From Sphingomonadales bacterium (GTDB lineage Bacteria > Pseudomonadota > Alphaproteobacteria > Sphingomonadales > Sphingomonadaceae): a stretch of 64,000 bases of DNA. A program made the position numbers and the translations under genes. Location of the stretch: positions 1-64,000 of the forward strand of contig JANXVZ010000025.1 in NCBI GenBank assembly GCA_025351405.1, given 5' to 3'. The notes beneath the pieces were generated by a model that was not told where the DNA came from, searched no databases, and was given only the letters and a program-made list of their open reading frames with translations. How positions within the stretch are numbered: position 1 is the first letter of the stretch; each line of letters opens with the position of its first letter. Positions 1 to 7,897 of this stretch are shown in pieces.

Positions 1-608
1 GAAAGCGCGCCCACCGGCGGCGCGATGCTCATGTCGTTGTCGTTTAGGATGACCACCAGCCGGTTGCCCGCCTGGCTGGCGTTGTTCATCGCTTCATAGG
101 CCATGCCCGCCGACATGGCGCCGTCGCCGATCACGGCGATCGCCTTGCCGGGCTGGCCCTTCAACTTGTTGGCGACGGCAAAGCCGATGGCCGCCGAAAT
201 CGACGTCGACGAATGCGCCGCCCCGAACGGATCATATTCGCTTTCGGTGCGCTTGGTGAAACCGGACAGCCCGCCGCCCTGGCGCAGCGTGCGGATGCGA
301 TCGCGCCGCCCGGTCAGGATCTTGTGCGGATAGGCCTGGTGGCCGACATCCCAGATGAGCCGGTCCTCGGGGGTGTTGAAGACATAGTGCAATGCCACGG
401 TCAGCTCGACGACGCCAAGCCCGGCACCAAGATGCCCGCCGGTGGTCGACACCGCGTCGACGAGTTCGCTGCGCAATTCGTCAGCGACCTGGCGCAAGTC
501 CTCGTGTCGCAACCTGCGCAGGTCGGCCGGGAGCACAACGCTATCGAGAAGCGGGGTTGCCGGGCGGATCGATGACCCCTGGGGCATGCTCGATGACGCC
601 TGGGGCAT
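1..608 (-). CDS. dxs: 1-deoxy-D-xylulose-5-phosphate synthase, N-terminal part (runs off the left edge)
   Basis: Thiamine-diphosphate enzyme that condenses pyruvate and glyceraldehyde-3-phosphate in the first step of the MEP isoprenoid pathway, in the cytoplasm. About 202 residues are present, roughly the first third of a ~640-residue enzyme. Visible are the N-terminal stretch [16 protein letters not shown], the [17 protein letters not shown] segment, the [16 protein letters not shown] segment and the ThDP-binding [15 protein letters not shown] block, which ends in NDNDMSI near the window edge. Two in-frame ATG codons (608 and 587) lie in successive copies of a 21-bp tandem repeat. The 608 start has AAGG about 11 nt upstream, the 587 start an AGG. 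Both give a plausible N-terminus, so the start is not settled. Identity is clear from the motifs. Confidence 0.94.
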   Translation of the reverse strand, partial: MPQASSSMPQGSSIRPATPLLDSVVLPADLRRLRHEDLRQVADELRSELVDAVSTTGGHLGAGLGVVELTVALHYVFNTPEDRLIWDVGHQAYPHKILTGRRDRIRTLRQGGGLSGFTKRTESEYDPFGAAHSSTSISAAIGFAVANKLKGQPGKAIAVIGDGAMSAGMAYEAMNNASQAGNRLVVILNDNDMSIAPPVGAL

Positions 609-622
609 GCTCGATGACGCCT
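571..622. repeat. 21-bp tandem repeat, about 2.5 copies, covering the dxs start codon
   Basis: On the plus strand the unit begins GATGACGCC and ends GGGGCATGCTC. Copy 1 is 571-591 (one mismatch at 577), copy 2 is 592-612 and a partial copy is 613-622. The period is a multiple of three, so the duplication keeps the dxs frame and gives the gene two equivalent ATG start codons (587 and 608 on the minus strand). It looks like a recent local slippage duplication. Any effect on translation is inference. Confidence 0.85.
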
Positions 623-751
623 TAGGCGTTACGGTAGCGTTCAAAGTTTCACCTGAAGTCCACCCGGACATTGTTGCCTGTTGATGACAAGGCTAGCGGT
701 TTCAGACCGCCCTGTCGATGCGAAGCGAACGTCATGCCGTGCTTGCAAACT

Positions 752-1231
752 CTACTTGCCGCACGCCGCACAGCGCCCGCGCACTTCGATGACCGGCTTT
801 TCAGGCTGGAACCCCAGGGCCTTGGCAGTTTCGCGGATGCGCGCCGAAAGCTGGTCGTCGTCGACGTGCATCGCCTTGCCGCACGCATCGCAAACAAGGA
901 AAATGCAATCGTGCCAGCAATCGGGATGGGCGTTGGCCAGATAGGCGTTGGCGCTTTCGACCCGCAGCGCGACATTGCTGGCAACGAACAGGTCGAGGAT
1001 GCGATAGACGCTGTTCGCCGCCACCCGGCGCCCTTGCGATATGCTCACGGCCTCGGTCACGTCATAGGCGCTGGCAGGCTTGTCGAACGCGGCCAGCGCT
1101 GCGAACACGGACGCACGCATCGTCGTCCATTGTTCACCCGACTGCACCAGCGCACGTTCGGCCGCCGCAGTCAGCGCAGCGCCGCTGTTGTGCCGGTGTG
1201 CATGACCGGAATCGATTTTGGCGGCATCCAT
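752..1231 (-). CDS. Fur-family metalloregulator, probably zinc-responsive (Zur type)
   Basis: A 159-residue DNA-binding repressor of the Fur superfamily. Residues ~35-90 form the winged helix, including AANSVYRILDLFVASN, the recognition-helix region. The C-terminal half is the metal-binding dimerisation domain. Two CxxC pairs (C114/C117 in VCDACGK and C154/C157 at the extreme C-terminus) match the structural zinc site of Zur and Fur proteins. C105, H107 and H102 in HPDCWHDC could serve the regulatory site. The N-terminus is His-rich (H10, H12, H14). It lies 50 bp downstream of a MerC-domain gene on the same strand, so the two are probably co-transcribed. Zur is favoured over Fur or PerR because of the paired CxxC motifs and the MerC neighbour, but the metal is inferred. 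Confidence 0.85.
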   Translation of the reverse strand: MDAAKIDSGHAHRHNSGAALTAAAERALVQSGEQWTTMRASVFAALAAFDKPASAYDVTEAVSISQGRRVAANSVYRILDLFVASNVALRVESANAYLANAHPDCWHDCIFLVCDACGKAMHVDDDQLSARIRETAKALGFQPEKPVIEVRGRCAACGK

Positions 1232-1240
1232 ATAAACGGA

Positions 1241-1263
1241 ATATCGGCTTTCAACGCCGATAT
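1241..1263. promoter_or_regulatory. Inverted repeat just upstream of the Fur/Zur-type gene
   Basis: Perfect 8-bp arms ATATCGGC (1241-1248) and GCCGATAT (1256-1263) flank a 7-nt spacer. The element sits about 10 bp before the regulator start at 1231, between it and the MerC gene. Position and symmetry suit an autoregulatory operator, but it could also be an mRNA hairpin near the ribosome-binding site. I cannot match it confidently to a known Zur box. Confidence 0.4.
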
Positions 1264-1281
1264 CGCAAGCCGATCGGACGC

Positions 1282-1665
1282 TTATGGCGCAGCGCGGCCA
1301 CCCTGGAGACGCGACGCGCGCAAATTCCAGATGTGCGCGAGGCCGAGCAGGCTGACCCCTGCCACGGACAACAGCGTTTCATTGCCATTGTGCCCGGCAA
1401 ACAGGGAAATCGCCATCAGCGCGATCCCGGCGAAACCCAGCATCGCGACGCGCGCCCGGCCATGCAGGGCAACGCCGCGCCAAAGCGCCACCGCCGCCAA
1501 CGGCAAGGCCAGCGCAAGGCCGACGGCGTGGACATTATGACTGAAAAAACCGCCCGACGCAGCGAACACCGTCAGCAGGAACGACCCCGCCAGGCAATGC
1601 AGCAGGCAAAGGCCCGACAAGGTCATCGCCGATTTGTCGAGCAGTGCGGAAAAGCGGGCAGGCAT
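1282..1665 (-). CDS. MerC-domain small integral membrane protein
   Basis: A 127-residue inner-membrane protein with four predicted helices, of the MerC family first known as mercury transporters. The start at 1665 is chosen because the protein then begins MPARFSALLDKSAMTLSGLC, with the conserved pair C20/C24 (CLLHC) at the end of the first segment, as in MerC proteins. An open frame continues upstream but is low-complexity antisense to ctaA and is not credible. The second half carries GHNGNE in the last loop. Because it leads into the Fur/Zur-type gene, a role in zinc or other divalent metal handling is more likely than mercury resistance: no merR, merA, merP or merT is seen. That role is inference. 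Confidence 0.8.
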   Translation of the reverse strand: MPARFSALLDKSAMTLSGLCLLHCLAGSFLLTVFAASGGFFSHNVHAVGLALALPLAAVALWRGVALHGRARVAMLGFAGIALMAISLFAGHNGNETLLSVAGVSLLGLAHIWNLRASRLQGGRAAP

Positions 1666-1673
1666 GAGGTGGT

Positions 1674-1684
1674 GATATAATATC
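1674..1684. promoter_or_regulatory. AT-rich palindrome GATATAATATC before the MerC gene
   Basis: An 11-bp perfect palindrome around a central A, 9 bp upstream of the MerC start (1665) and about 70 bp upstream of ctaA (1756) in the divergent gap. AT-rich palindromes containing ATAATAT occur in alphaproteobacterial Zur and Fur-like operators. It may also supply a -10 element. It is short, so chance is possible. Confidence 0.35.
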
Positions 1685-1755
1685 TCATCGCGCCGCGCAA
1701 GCACCGCGACCATCCGGCGCTTGGCGTTGCCGCGGCTTTGCGGCAAAGGGCGGCA

Positions 1756-2829
1756 ATGGCCAGTATCGCCGCCTCCGCATTCGCCCCCGCCTCGCCCGCT
1801 CGTGCCCTGCCGCGTCCGCGTGCCATTGCCGCCTGGCTGTTTGCCGTCGCCGCGCTGGTATTTGCCATGGTCGTCGTCGGCGGCATCACGCGGTTGACCG
1901 AATCGGGGCTGTCGATCGTCAAATGGGATGTCGTGTCGGGGACATTGCCGCCGCTGAGCGATGCCGACTGGGCGGCGCAGTTCGATGCCTATCGCGCCTC
2001 CTCGCAGTATCGTCTCATCAACCTGGGCATGAGCCTTGCCGCCTTCAAGGGCATCTTTTTCTGGGAATATGCCCATCGCCTGCTGGCGCGGCTTATCGGC
2101 GTGGCGTTCGCGCTGCCGCTGGCGTGGTTCTGGGCAAGGCGGGCGATCCCGGCCGGCTACAAGCCCCGCCTGCTGGCGCTGCTGGCGCTCGGCGGCTTGC
2201 AGGGTGCCATTGGCTGGTGGATGGTCGCGAGCGGGTTGGTTTCGCGCGCGGCGGTCGCGCATGAACGCCTCGCCGTCCACCTGACCATGGCGCTGGTCAT
2301 CATGTCGGGCTGCATCTGGACGGCGCTGGACCTGCGGCGCGGCGCCCGCCCCGCCGTTGCCCGGCCCGCCGTCGCCCGCCCAGCCGTTGCCCGCCCGCGC
2401 GCGTGGATCATCCCCTTTGCGCTGCTGCTGGCGACGCAGATCATCTACGGTGCCTTCACCGCCGGCATGCACGCCGGCCATGTCTCAGATACCTGGCCGC
2501 TGATGTTCGAGACGCTGGTCCCGACGGGTGTGTTCGACGCCGCCGCCGATTTCATCAACGCCCCGGTGACGGTGCATTTCATCCATCGCAGCCTCGCCTA
2601 TGCGGTTGCGGCGAGTGCGCTGCTGGTCGCGTGGCGGCTGGGCAAGGCCGGTGCCGGCAACCGTGCGCTGGCGCTGGGCGCGATGGTGGTCGTGCAGTTT
2701 ACGCTCGGCGTGCTGACGATCGTCAACGGCGTCGCCATCCCGTTGGCAGCGGCCCACCAGGCCGGCGCGGCGTTGCTGGTGGTCATCACCGTCGTGCTGG
2801 CACATTGGGCGGTGCAGAAGCCGGCATGA
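1756..2829 (+). CDS. ctaA: Heme A synthase (CtaA / COX15 family)
   Basis: Oxidises the heme O methyl group to make heme A for cytochrome aa3 oxidase, in the inner membrane. At 357 residues with about eight helices it has the alphaproteobacterial type-2 length. Conserved histidines are seen in WEYAHRLLARLIG, VAHERLAVHLTMAL, VHFIHRSLAYAV and AAAHQAGAALL, matching the four heme-ligand positions. The N-terminal GGITRLTESGLSIVKWDVVSGTLPP is typical. The ATG at 1756 is preferred over an upstream in-frame ATG at 1738 because AGGG sits 6-9 nt before it. A 15-bp minisatellite lies in a loop around residues 197-212. The stop overlaps the next gene by 4 nt (ATGA). Other cytochrome-oxidase genes are not in the window. 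Confidence 0.95.
   Translation: MASIAASAFAPASPARALPRPRAIAAWLFAVAALVFAMVVVGGITRLTESGLSIVKWDVVSGTLPPLSDADWAAQFDAYRASSQYRLINLGMSLAAFKGIFFWEYAHRLLARLIGVAFALPLAWFWARRAIPAGYKPRLLALLALGGLQGAIGWWMVASGLVSRAAVAHERLAVHLTMALVIMSGCIWTALDLRRGARPAVARPAVARPAVARPRAWIIPFALLLATQIIYGAFTAGMHAGHVSDTWPLMFETLVPTGVFDAAADFINAPVTVHFIHRSLAYAVAASALLVAWRLGKAGAGNRALALGAMVVVQFTLGVLTIVNGVAIPLAAAHQAGAALLVVITVVLAHWAVQKPA
2345..2389 (+). repeat. 15-bp minisatellite inside ctaA (three copies)
   Basis: Three tandem 15-bp units at 2345-2359, 2360-2374 and 2375-2389, each differing at one or two positions, encode ARPAV three times, followed by a decayed ARPRA. They fall in a hydrophilic loop between membrane helices, so copy-number change would only lengthen the loop by five residues. 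Confidence 0.85.
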
Positions 2830-3194
2830 CGGCTCTCAACGTCCTCGGCGGCGCGCTGTCGCTGTGCTCGCTGGAGCCGTTGACCGGCTGGCAGCGCGAC
2901 GGCTGTTGCAACACCGATGCCAGCGATCGCGGACTCCACGTCGTCTGCGCCGTCGTCACCGCGGAATTTCTCGCCTTCAGCCAGCACGCCGGCAACGACC
3001 TTTCGACGCCGCGCCCCGAATATGGCTTTCCCGGACTGGTGCCCGGCGACCGCTGGTGCCTGTGCGCCGCACGCTGGGAGGAAGCCCGCATCGCCGGCTT
3101 CGCCCCCGAAGTCGTCCTCGAGGCGACCCATGCCAAGGCCTTGGAAATAACCGCCTTGGGGCATCTGCAGGCGCATGCGGCAGCCATTGATTGA
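2826..3194 (+). CDS. DUF2237 family protein
   Basis: A 122-residue small soluble protein beginning MTALNVLGGALSLCSL. Family hallmarks are TGWQRDGCCNTDASDRG near the N-terminus, LSTPRPEYGFPGLVPGDRWCLC in the middle and WEEARIAG-APEVVLEATHAKALE towards the end. The conserved cysteines (GCC and WCLC) and histidine suggest metal or substrate binding, but the molecular function of the family is unknown. Its ATG overlaps the ctaA stop as ATGA, so the two are translationally coupled. A longer upstream reading in the same frame only crosses ctaA and is rejected. Confidence 0.9.
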   Translation: MTALNVLGGALSLCSLEPLTGWQRDGCCNTDASDRGLHVVCAVVTAEFLAFSQHAGNDLSTPRPEYGFPGLVPGDRWCLCAARWEEARIAGFAPEVVLEATHAKALEITALGHLQAHAAAID

Positions 3195-3234
3195 TACGGT
3201 ATCCTGGCACCACACCCCAAACCTGCGGAAAAAC

Positions 3235-3322
3235 TTGACGCATTCGGGCACTTCGGCGATATCGGTGCCATCCGGCCGGGGGTGATGCCTCGGCCGTTTC
3301 GCATTTTGACCGGACAAAAACC
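3235..3322 (+). promoter_or_regulatory. Promoter and structured leader of rplM-rpsI
   Basis: A -35-like TTGACG at 3235-3240 is followed 17 nt later by a weak -10-like GATATC (3258-3263). The leader can form a small hairpin (GGCAC 3247-3251 with GTGCC 3265-3269) and a second from CGGCCG (3273-3278) and CGGCCG (3291-3296). Ribosomal-protein leaders in other phyla bind L13. Whether this one is autoregulatory is not shown by the sequence. Confidence 0.35.
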
Positions 3323-3835
3323 ATGCTCACCCGCACTACCGATTCGATCAAGCCGGCCGAGGTCGTCAAGAAGTGGCTGATTATCGACGCCGAGGGCCTG
3401 GTCGTCGGCCGCCTCGCCTCGCTGATCGCCAACCGCCTGCGCGGCAAGCACAAGGCGAGCTTCACGCCGCACGTCGATTGCGGTGACAATGTCATCGTCA
3501 TCAACGCCGAGAAGGTCCGCTTCACCGGCAAGAAGACCACCGACAAGATTTATTACCGCCACACCGGTCACCCCGGCGGCATCAAGGAAACGACCCCCGC
3601 CAAGATCCTCGAGGGCCGCTTTCCGGAGCGCGTTCTCGTCAAGGCCGTGGAGCGCATGGTCCCCCGCGGTCCCTTGGGTCGCCAGCAGATGCGCAACCTG
3701 CGCGTCTTCAAGGGCACCGTCCATCCGCACGAAGCACAGAGCCCCGAAGTGCTCGATGTCGCATCGATGAACCGCAAGAACAGCACCCTCACTGCCGATA
3801 AGCCAAAAACGTCTGATAAGAAGGCCGCAGAATAA
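3323..3835 (+). CDS. rplM: 50S ribosomal protein L13
   Basis: Primary-binding large-subunit protein. The sequence has the L13 hallmarks [18 protein letters not shown] near the N-terminus, [16 protein letters not shown], the [18 protein letters not shown] block, and [23 protein letters not shown]. At 170 residues it is longer than the ~142-residue E. coli protein because of a charged C-terminal tail of about 20 residues ending [11 protein letters not shown], with a short N-terminal addition as well. Its stop shares one base with the rpsI start (TAATG), the usual rplM-rpsI operon. Confidence 0.98.
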   Translation: MLTRTTDSIKPAEVVKKWLIIDAEGLVVGRLASLIANRLRGKHKASFTPHVDCGDNVIVINAEKVRFTGKKTTDKIYYRHTGHPGGIKETTPAKILEGRFPERVLVKAVERMVPRGPLGRQQMRNLRVFKGTVHPHEAQSPEVLDVASMNRKNSTLTADKPKTSDKKAAE

Positions 3836-4365
3836 TGGACGACAATCGTCAGTCGCTCGCCGATCTCGGCGGCATGCAGGATGGCAGCCGTGGCTTTGGC
3901 GCCGCTGCCCCGGAAAACACCGCCCACACCGGTGGTGGCGGCCCGCCGGCGCCTTTGCGCGACCAGGAAATCGACGCCTATGGCCGCGCCTATGCGACCG
4001 GCAAGCGCAAGAACGCCATTGCCCGCGTCTGGCTCAAGCCCGGCAGCGGCAAGATCGTCGTAAACGGCCGCGACCAGACGGTGTATTTCGCCCGCCCGAC
4101 ATTGCGCCTGGTCATCAACCAACCCTTCGACGTCACGGAACGCCGCGACCAGTATGACGTGATGTGCACGGTCGTCGGCGGCGGCCTTTCGGGCCAGGCC
4201 GGCGCGGTCAAGCACGGCATTTCGGTGGCGCTGACCCGCTACGAACCGGCGCTGCGCACCACGGTCAAGCAGGCCGGCTTCCTGACCCGCGATCCGCGCG
4301 TCGTCGAGCGCAAGAAGTACGGCAAGGCAAAGGCCCGCAAGAGCTTCCAGTTCTCCAAGCGCTAA
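3835..4365 (+). CDS. rpsI: 30S ribosomal protein S9
   Basis: Small-subunit protein whose basic C-terminal tail reaches the P-site tRNA. The core begins at [20 protein letters not shown] (about residue 50) and ends QFSKR, the invariant S9 terminus. At 176 residues it carries an N-terminal extension of about 45 residues rich in Gly, Pro and acidic residues, as in sphingomonad S9 proteins. The start is the ATG that overlaps the rplM stop. An intrinsic terminator follows about 110 nt after the stop. Confidence 0.98.
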   Translation: MDDNRQSLADLGGMQDGSRGFGAAAPENTAHTGGGGPPAPLRDQEIDAYGRAYATGKRKNAIARVWLKPGSGKIVVNGRDQTVYFARPTLRLVINQPFDVTERRDQYDVMCTVVGGGLSGQAGAVKHGISVALTRYEPALRTTVKQAGFLTRDPRVVERKKYGKAKARKSFQFSKR

Positions 4366-4476
4366 GCGGCTGCGGCCAAGACGGAAATTGCCCCTTGGCG
4401 ATTTCTGGCTTGGCCGCGGACTCGCGTGCGCGCCGGCCGGCGGGGCGGCGGAACTCCTCCGCCGAACCCGTCCGAC

Positions 4477-4504
4477 GCGGGGGCCTCGCCCCCGCTCTTT
4501 TTTT
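4477..4504 (+). terminator. Rho-independent terminator after rplM-rpsI
   Basis: Stem GCGGGGGC (4477-4484) and GCCCCCGC (4488-4495) with a CTC loop, followed by TCTTTTTTT (4496-4504). This is the clearest intrinsic terminator in the window. The rest of the 4366-4653 gap holds nothing I recognise. Confidence 0.9.
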
Positions 4505-4653
4505 GCCTTTCGTCCGTCGGCCAGACCCCGCCCGTCGGCGATAACGCCAGCCCTGTTGCATCGCCGAGCGACAGCATTGTTGTCGCCCCCGGTCGTGGGG
4601 CTGCCGAAAGGCTGGAACTCTTGCGACGCAGATGATAACGCTCGTTTATTGTC

Positions 4654-5100
4654 ATGACGATCGCAGTTCAAAGCGCAATATGGGATCGCGCCGTTGGTCC
4701 GGCCACTTCAACGCAACTTGTTGCGGCGTTTTATGATTCCTTATGGAACAAGGCCGACGAGACGACTGCCCCGCTGATCCTCGATCCCGAACTCATATTT
4801 CGTGGTTCGCTCGGTTATGAGTCGCACGGGATTGCCGGCTTCCTGGAATATGTGAGGTCAGTTCATGCCGCGCTATCAGACTATCGCTGCACCATCGATC
4901 GTCTGATAGCGACCGAAAGCGAGGTTGCAGCCAAGATGGTTTTTTCTGGACACCATCGCGCGACGTTCATGGGGTTCGAGGCGACTGGTCGCCAAGTGCA
5001 ATGGAACGGCGCAGCATTCTTCCGGATTGCCAGCGACCGGATTGCCGAGGTCTGGGTAATCGGAGACCTCGACCATCTCAAAGCCCAATTGAAAAGCTGA
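4654..5100 (+). CDS. SnoaL-like (NTF2-fold) protein
   Basis: A 148-residue protein with the compact alpha+beta cone fold of the SnoaL / ester cyclase family. The N-terminal helix pattern STQLVAAFYDSLWNKAD, the central FRGSLGYESHGIAGFLEYVRSVHAALSDYRCTID and the C-terminal GRQVQWNGAAFFRIASDRIAEVWVIGDLDHLKAQL follow the family plan, where such proteins bind small hydrophobic ligands or act as cyclases or hydrolases. No specific substrate can be given. Its GC content, about 56% in the lines I counted, is below the ~67% of the next gene, and it stands alone between a terminator and a low-GC gap. This suggests an acquired gene. The ATG at 4654 is the first in frame. Confidence 0.8.
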   Translation: MTIAVQSAIWDRAVGPATSTQLVAAFYDSLWNKADETTAPLILDPELIFRGSLGYESHGIAGFLEYVRSVHAALSDYRCTIDRLIATESEVAAKMVFSGHHRATFMGFEATGRQVQWNGAAFFRIASDRIAEVWVIGDLDHLKAQLKS

Positions 5101-5451
5101 CGAACGGCATCGGGTTAGCTGCCATTCGGCGCCCATGATTGTCGAAGCCGCTGGAGAGTCGCACGATCTGAAGGGATTGGAAGGCCCGCGCCTGTCCTAC
5201 AGGACGCTGAACCATTATCATTGTACCCAAGTTCATTTGCAGGCCATCACCGCCCACCCAAATCGAAAGGTCAGGAAAATGGCTCCCGGGGCTGACCTTC
5301 CAAGGCAATGTCCAATAAAATCAACGATCTCGAAAAGTCACTGCTTCCTACAAAGGCAGGTGATCGTGGCGTGCCGATGCCTTTGACCGGATCCACCCGC
5401 AGCGACAGCCCGTCGCTTCCCTGCCCTGCCAAAGCCGCGCATAAGCACGCG
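5101..5451. other. Low-GC gap without a recognised gene
   Basis: About 350 bp between the SnoaL-like gene and the DsbD-type gene, near 50% GC in the line I counted. Short open frames exist on both strands, but none has a recognisable domain or a convincing ribosome-binding site. A short palindrome GTCCT-AC-AGGAC lies near 5197-5208. The sequence may be decayed foreign DNA, and it must hold the promoter of the next gene. Confidence 0.5.
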
Positions 5452-7515
5452 ATGATCCTTCGCCTTTTGCTCACCCTCGCCGCGCTGTTGTCCGTCCCGG
5501 CGGCGGCGGCACAAAGCGTCAGCGACCAGCCGCATACCCGGGTCGAACTGATCGCCGAAAGCCTGAGACCCGCGCCCGGCAGCGCGGTGCGCATCGGCAT
5601 CATGCTCAGCCCCAAAGACGGCTGGCACACCTATTGGTCGAACCCGGGGGACGCCGGCGCCAAGACCCGCACGGCCTGGACCCTGCCCGCCGGCACGCCG
5701 CCGCCACCGGAGCTTGCCTATCCGGTGCCCGAGCGCCTGATCGTTTCGGGGCTGATGAACTATGTCTATCCCCACCCCAATGTGCTGTTGACCAGCGTGA
5801 CGCCGCCGGCCGGGCTGGCGCCGGGCACGGTATTTCCGGTCACCGTCAAGGTCGACTGGCTGGTGTGCAGCCTCGAACAATGCGTACCCGAGAGCGCGAC
5901 GCTGACCCTGCCGCTGGTCATCGGCGATGGTGCCGCCGATGACGACGAGGGCATTCGCATCGCCATGGCCGCCGCCGCGCTGCCCAAGCCGGTCGATTGG
6001 GCGGCGAAATGGGCGGTCAGCAATGGCCGGCTGGCGCTGCTGGTGCCGTTCGGCGCCCCGGCCAAGGTTCGCGCCGCCTATTTCTACCCCGCCGAAGATG
6101 GCGCCATCGACTATGCCGCGCCGCAGACCGTCACCATCGCCGGTGAAGCGCTGCGGATAGAGACCAAGGCCGGGACAGCACCACAGGGCGCGATTTCGGG
6201 GGTATTGCGCGTCGAACGCAAGGGCGAACCGCCGCTGGGCTTTGCCATCACCGCGCAACCGGGCGACGTTGCCGCCGCCGGGGTGCCGCTGGCAAGCAAC
6301 CGGCCGCTGGGCGAAGGCCCGACGCTGCTGCCGGTGCTGCTCGCTGCCATCCTGGGCGGCATCATCCTCAACGTCATGCCATGCGTGTTCCCAATCCTCA
6401 GCCTCAAGGCGCTGAGCCTTGCCAAGGGCAATGTCGCGGCGGCCGATGCCCGCCGCGATGCCATCGGCTACACCCTTGGCGTCGTGCTGGTGTGCACCGC
6501 TCTCGGCGGCCTGGTGCTCGGGCTGCGGGCGGCGGGGTCGCAGATCGGCTGGGCCTTCCAGTTGCAGGACCCGCGGGTCATCACCGCGCTGCTGCTGCTC
6601 GTCACCGCCATCGCGCTCAACCTGGCGGGGGTGTTCGAAGTAACGCTTTCGACCGGCAGCCTTGGCGACGGCATGGTGCGCAAGGGCGGCATGGCAGGCA
6701 GTTTTGCCACCGGCGCGCTGGCGGCGTTCGTGGCGACGCCCTGCACCGGGCCGTTCATGGCCGGGGCGCTGGGGGCGGCGCTGGTGTTGCCGGCGGCGGC
6801 GGCGCTGTCGGTATTTGCCGGGTTGGGGCTGGGGCTGGCGTTGCCGTTCCTGCTCATCGGCTTTGTGCCGTCGCTGCGCCGGCGCCTGCCGAAACCCGGC
6901 ACCTGGATGGTACGGCTGCGCGCCATATTGTCGGTGCCAATGTTCCTGACGGCGCTGGCGCTGGCCTGGGTGCTGGGGCGGCAGGCCGGTGTTTCGGGGA
7001 TGACGGCGGGGCTGGCGGGCGCGCTCGGCCTCGGGCTGCTGCTATGGTGGCTCGGCAGTCGCCAGCATCGCGGCGGGCATGGCTGGTTGCAGATCGGCGC
7101 GGCGCTGGCGGCGGGGGTTGCCGCTGTGGCGCTGATCCCGACCAGCGGCCCGGCGCAGGCCCGCGAAGCCGAGGGCGCCCGCCTGTTGTCAGCGCAAGCG
7201 TTCACCCCGGAAAAGCTGGCGGACTTGCGCGCCAGCCGCACCCCGGTTTTCGTCTATATGACGGCGGACTGGTGCCTGACGTGCAAGGTCAACGAGCGCG
7301 GTGCAATGGCGGATTCAACCGTGGCCGCCGCCTTTGCGAAAAAGGGCATCGCCGTCCTTGAAGGCGACTGGACCCGCGGCGACCCGGCGATCTCGAAATG
7401 GCTGGCCGAACAGGGCCGCGCCGGGGTGCCGGCCTATGTATTCTATTCCGCCGATGGGAAGGCCGAGGAATTGCCGCAGATCCTGACCGTCACCAAGCTG
7501 GTATCCCTGGGGTAA
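5452..7515 (+). CDS. DsbD-type thiol:disulfide interchange protein (protein-disulfide reductase)
   Basis: A 687-residue inner-membrane protein that would pass electrons from cytoplasmic thioredoxin to periplasmic thiol proteins. Order of parts: signal peptide (MILRLLLTLAALLSVPAAAAQ), periplasmic DsbD-alpha-like domain (about 25-260, with YWSNPGDAGAKT and WLVCSLEQCVPES), about eight membrane helices (about 285-560) containing the paired membrane cysteines in NVMPCVFPILSLKALSLA and VATPCTGPFMAGALG, and a C-terminal thioredoxin-like domain with the WCLTCK motif near residue 607. A longer frame opens at 5308, but its extra 48 residues are hydrophilic and would bury the signal peptide, so the ATG at 5452 is chosen. 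The classic N-terminal CxxC of E. coli DsbD is represented only by the two cysteines in CSLEQC, as in the ScsB-like subgroup. Confidence 0.9.
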   Translation: MILRLLLTLAALLSVPAAAAQSVSDQPHTRVELIAESLRPAPGSAVRIGIMLSPKDGWHTYWSNPGDAGAKTRTAWTLPAGTPPPPELAYPVPERLIVSGLMNYVYPHPNVLLTSVTPPAGLAPGTVFPVTVKVDWLVCSLEQCVPESATLTLPLVIGDGAADDDEGIRIAMAAAALPKPVDWAAKWAVSNGRLALLVPFGAPAKVRAAYFYPAEDGAIDYAAPQTVTIAGEALRIETKAGTAPQGAISGVLRVERKGEPPLGFAITAQPGDVAAAGVPLASNRPLGEGPTLLPVLLAAILGGIILNVMPCVFPILSLKALSLAKGNVAAADARRDAIGYTLGVVLVCTALGGLVLGLRAAGSQIGWAFQLQDPRVITALLLLVTAIALNLAGVFEVTLSTGSLGDGMVRKGGMAGSFATGALAAFVATPCTGPFMAGALGAALVLPAAAALSVFAGLGLGLALPFLLIGFVPSLRRRLPKPGTWMVRLRAILSVPMFLTALALAWVLGRQAGVSGMTAGLAGALGLGLLLWWLGSRQHRGGHGWLQIGAALAAGVAAVALIPTSGPAQAREAEGARLLSAQAFTPEKLADLRASRTPVFVYMTADWCLTCKVNERGAMADSTVAAAFAKKGIAVLEGDWTRGDPAISKWLAEQGRAGVPAYVFYSADGKAEELPQILTVTKLVSLG

Positions 7516-7519
7516 AGCC

Positions 7520-7897
7520 ATGATAAAGCTGATTTACTGCCTGCGTCGCCGCGCCGAGCACGATCGCGACGCCTTCCAGCAATATTGGCTGGCAACCCAT
7601 GCGCCGCTGGTACGCGAGGCGGCGGAAGCCCTGGGCGTGCTGCGCTATGTGCAAAGCCACACCATCGCCACGGCGATCGATGCGGCGCTTGCCGACGGTC
7701 GCGGCTGTGCGGTGCCGGCCTATGACGGTGTCGCGGAATTGTGGTGGGAGAGCGAGGCATCGCTGATCGCCGGAATGTCGAGCGAAGCCGGCCAGCGCGC
7801 CAGCGCGATGCTGTTCCATGACGAAGCCAGGTTCATCGACTTTGCCGCGTCGGCAATCTTCTTCACCCGCGAGGCAGCCGTCATCAGCGGCGCTTGA
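7520..7897 (+). CDS. EthD-domain protein
   Basis: A 125-residue ferredoxin-like alpha/beta-barrel protein. The pattern MIKLIYCLRRR, FQQYWLATHAPLVREAAEALGVLRYVQSH, YDGVAELWWESEASL and FHDEARFIDFAASAIFFTRE is that of EthD proteins, first seen beside ether-degradation cytochromes and common as stand-alone genes. It starts 4 bp after the DsbD-type stop, so it is probably co-transcribed, although no shared function is evident. Its last 14 bp overlap the 3' end of the opposing amidohydrolase gene. Confidence 0.85.
   Translation: MIKLIYCLRRRAEHDRDAFQQYWLATHAPLVREAAEALGVLRYVQSHTIATAIDAALADGRGCAVPAYDGVAELWWESEASLIAGMSSEAGQRASAMLFHDEARFIDFAASAIFFTREAAVISGA

Noticed and set aside
571-622. CRISPR-like repeat
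   Set aside because: Direct head-to-tail copies without spacers, in a coding start region. It is a simple tandem duplication.
2345-2389. CRISPR or regulatory repeat in ctaA
   Set aside because: A contiguous 15-bp coding minisatellite in a loop, with no spacers.
1670-2481. Upstream extension of the MerC-domain protein to a 399-codon frame
   Set aside because: The added residues are Arg/Gly/Gln-rich antisense of ctaA, and the MerC fold begins at the ATG at 1665.
5308-5451. N-terminal extension of the DsbD-type protein
   Set aside because: It would place 48 hydrophilic residues before an otherwise clean signal peptide.
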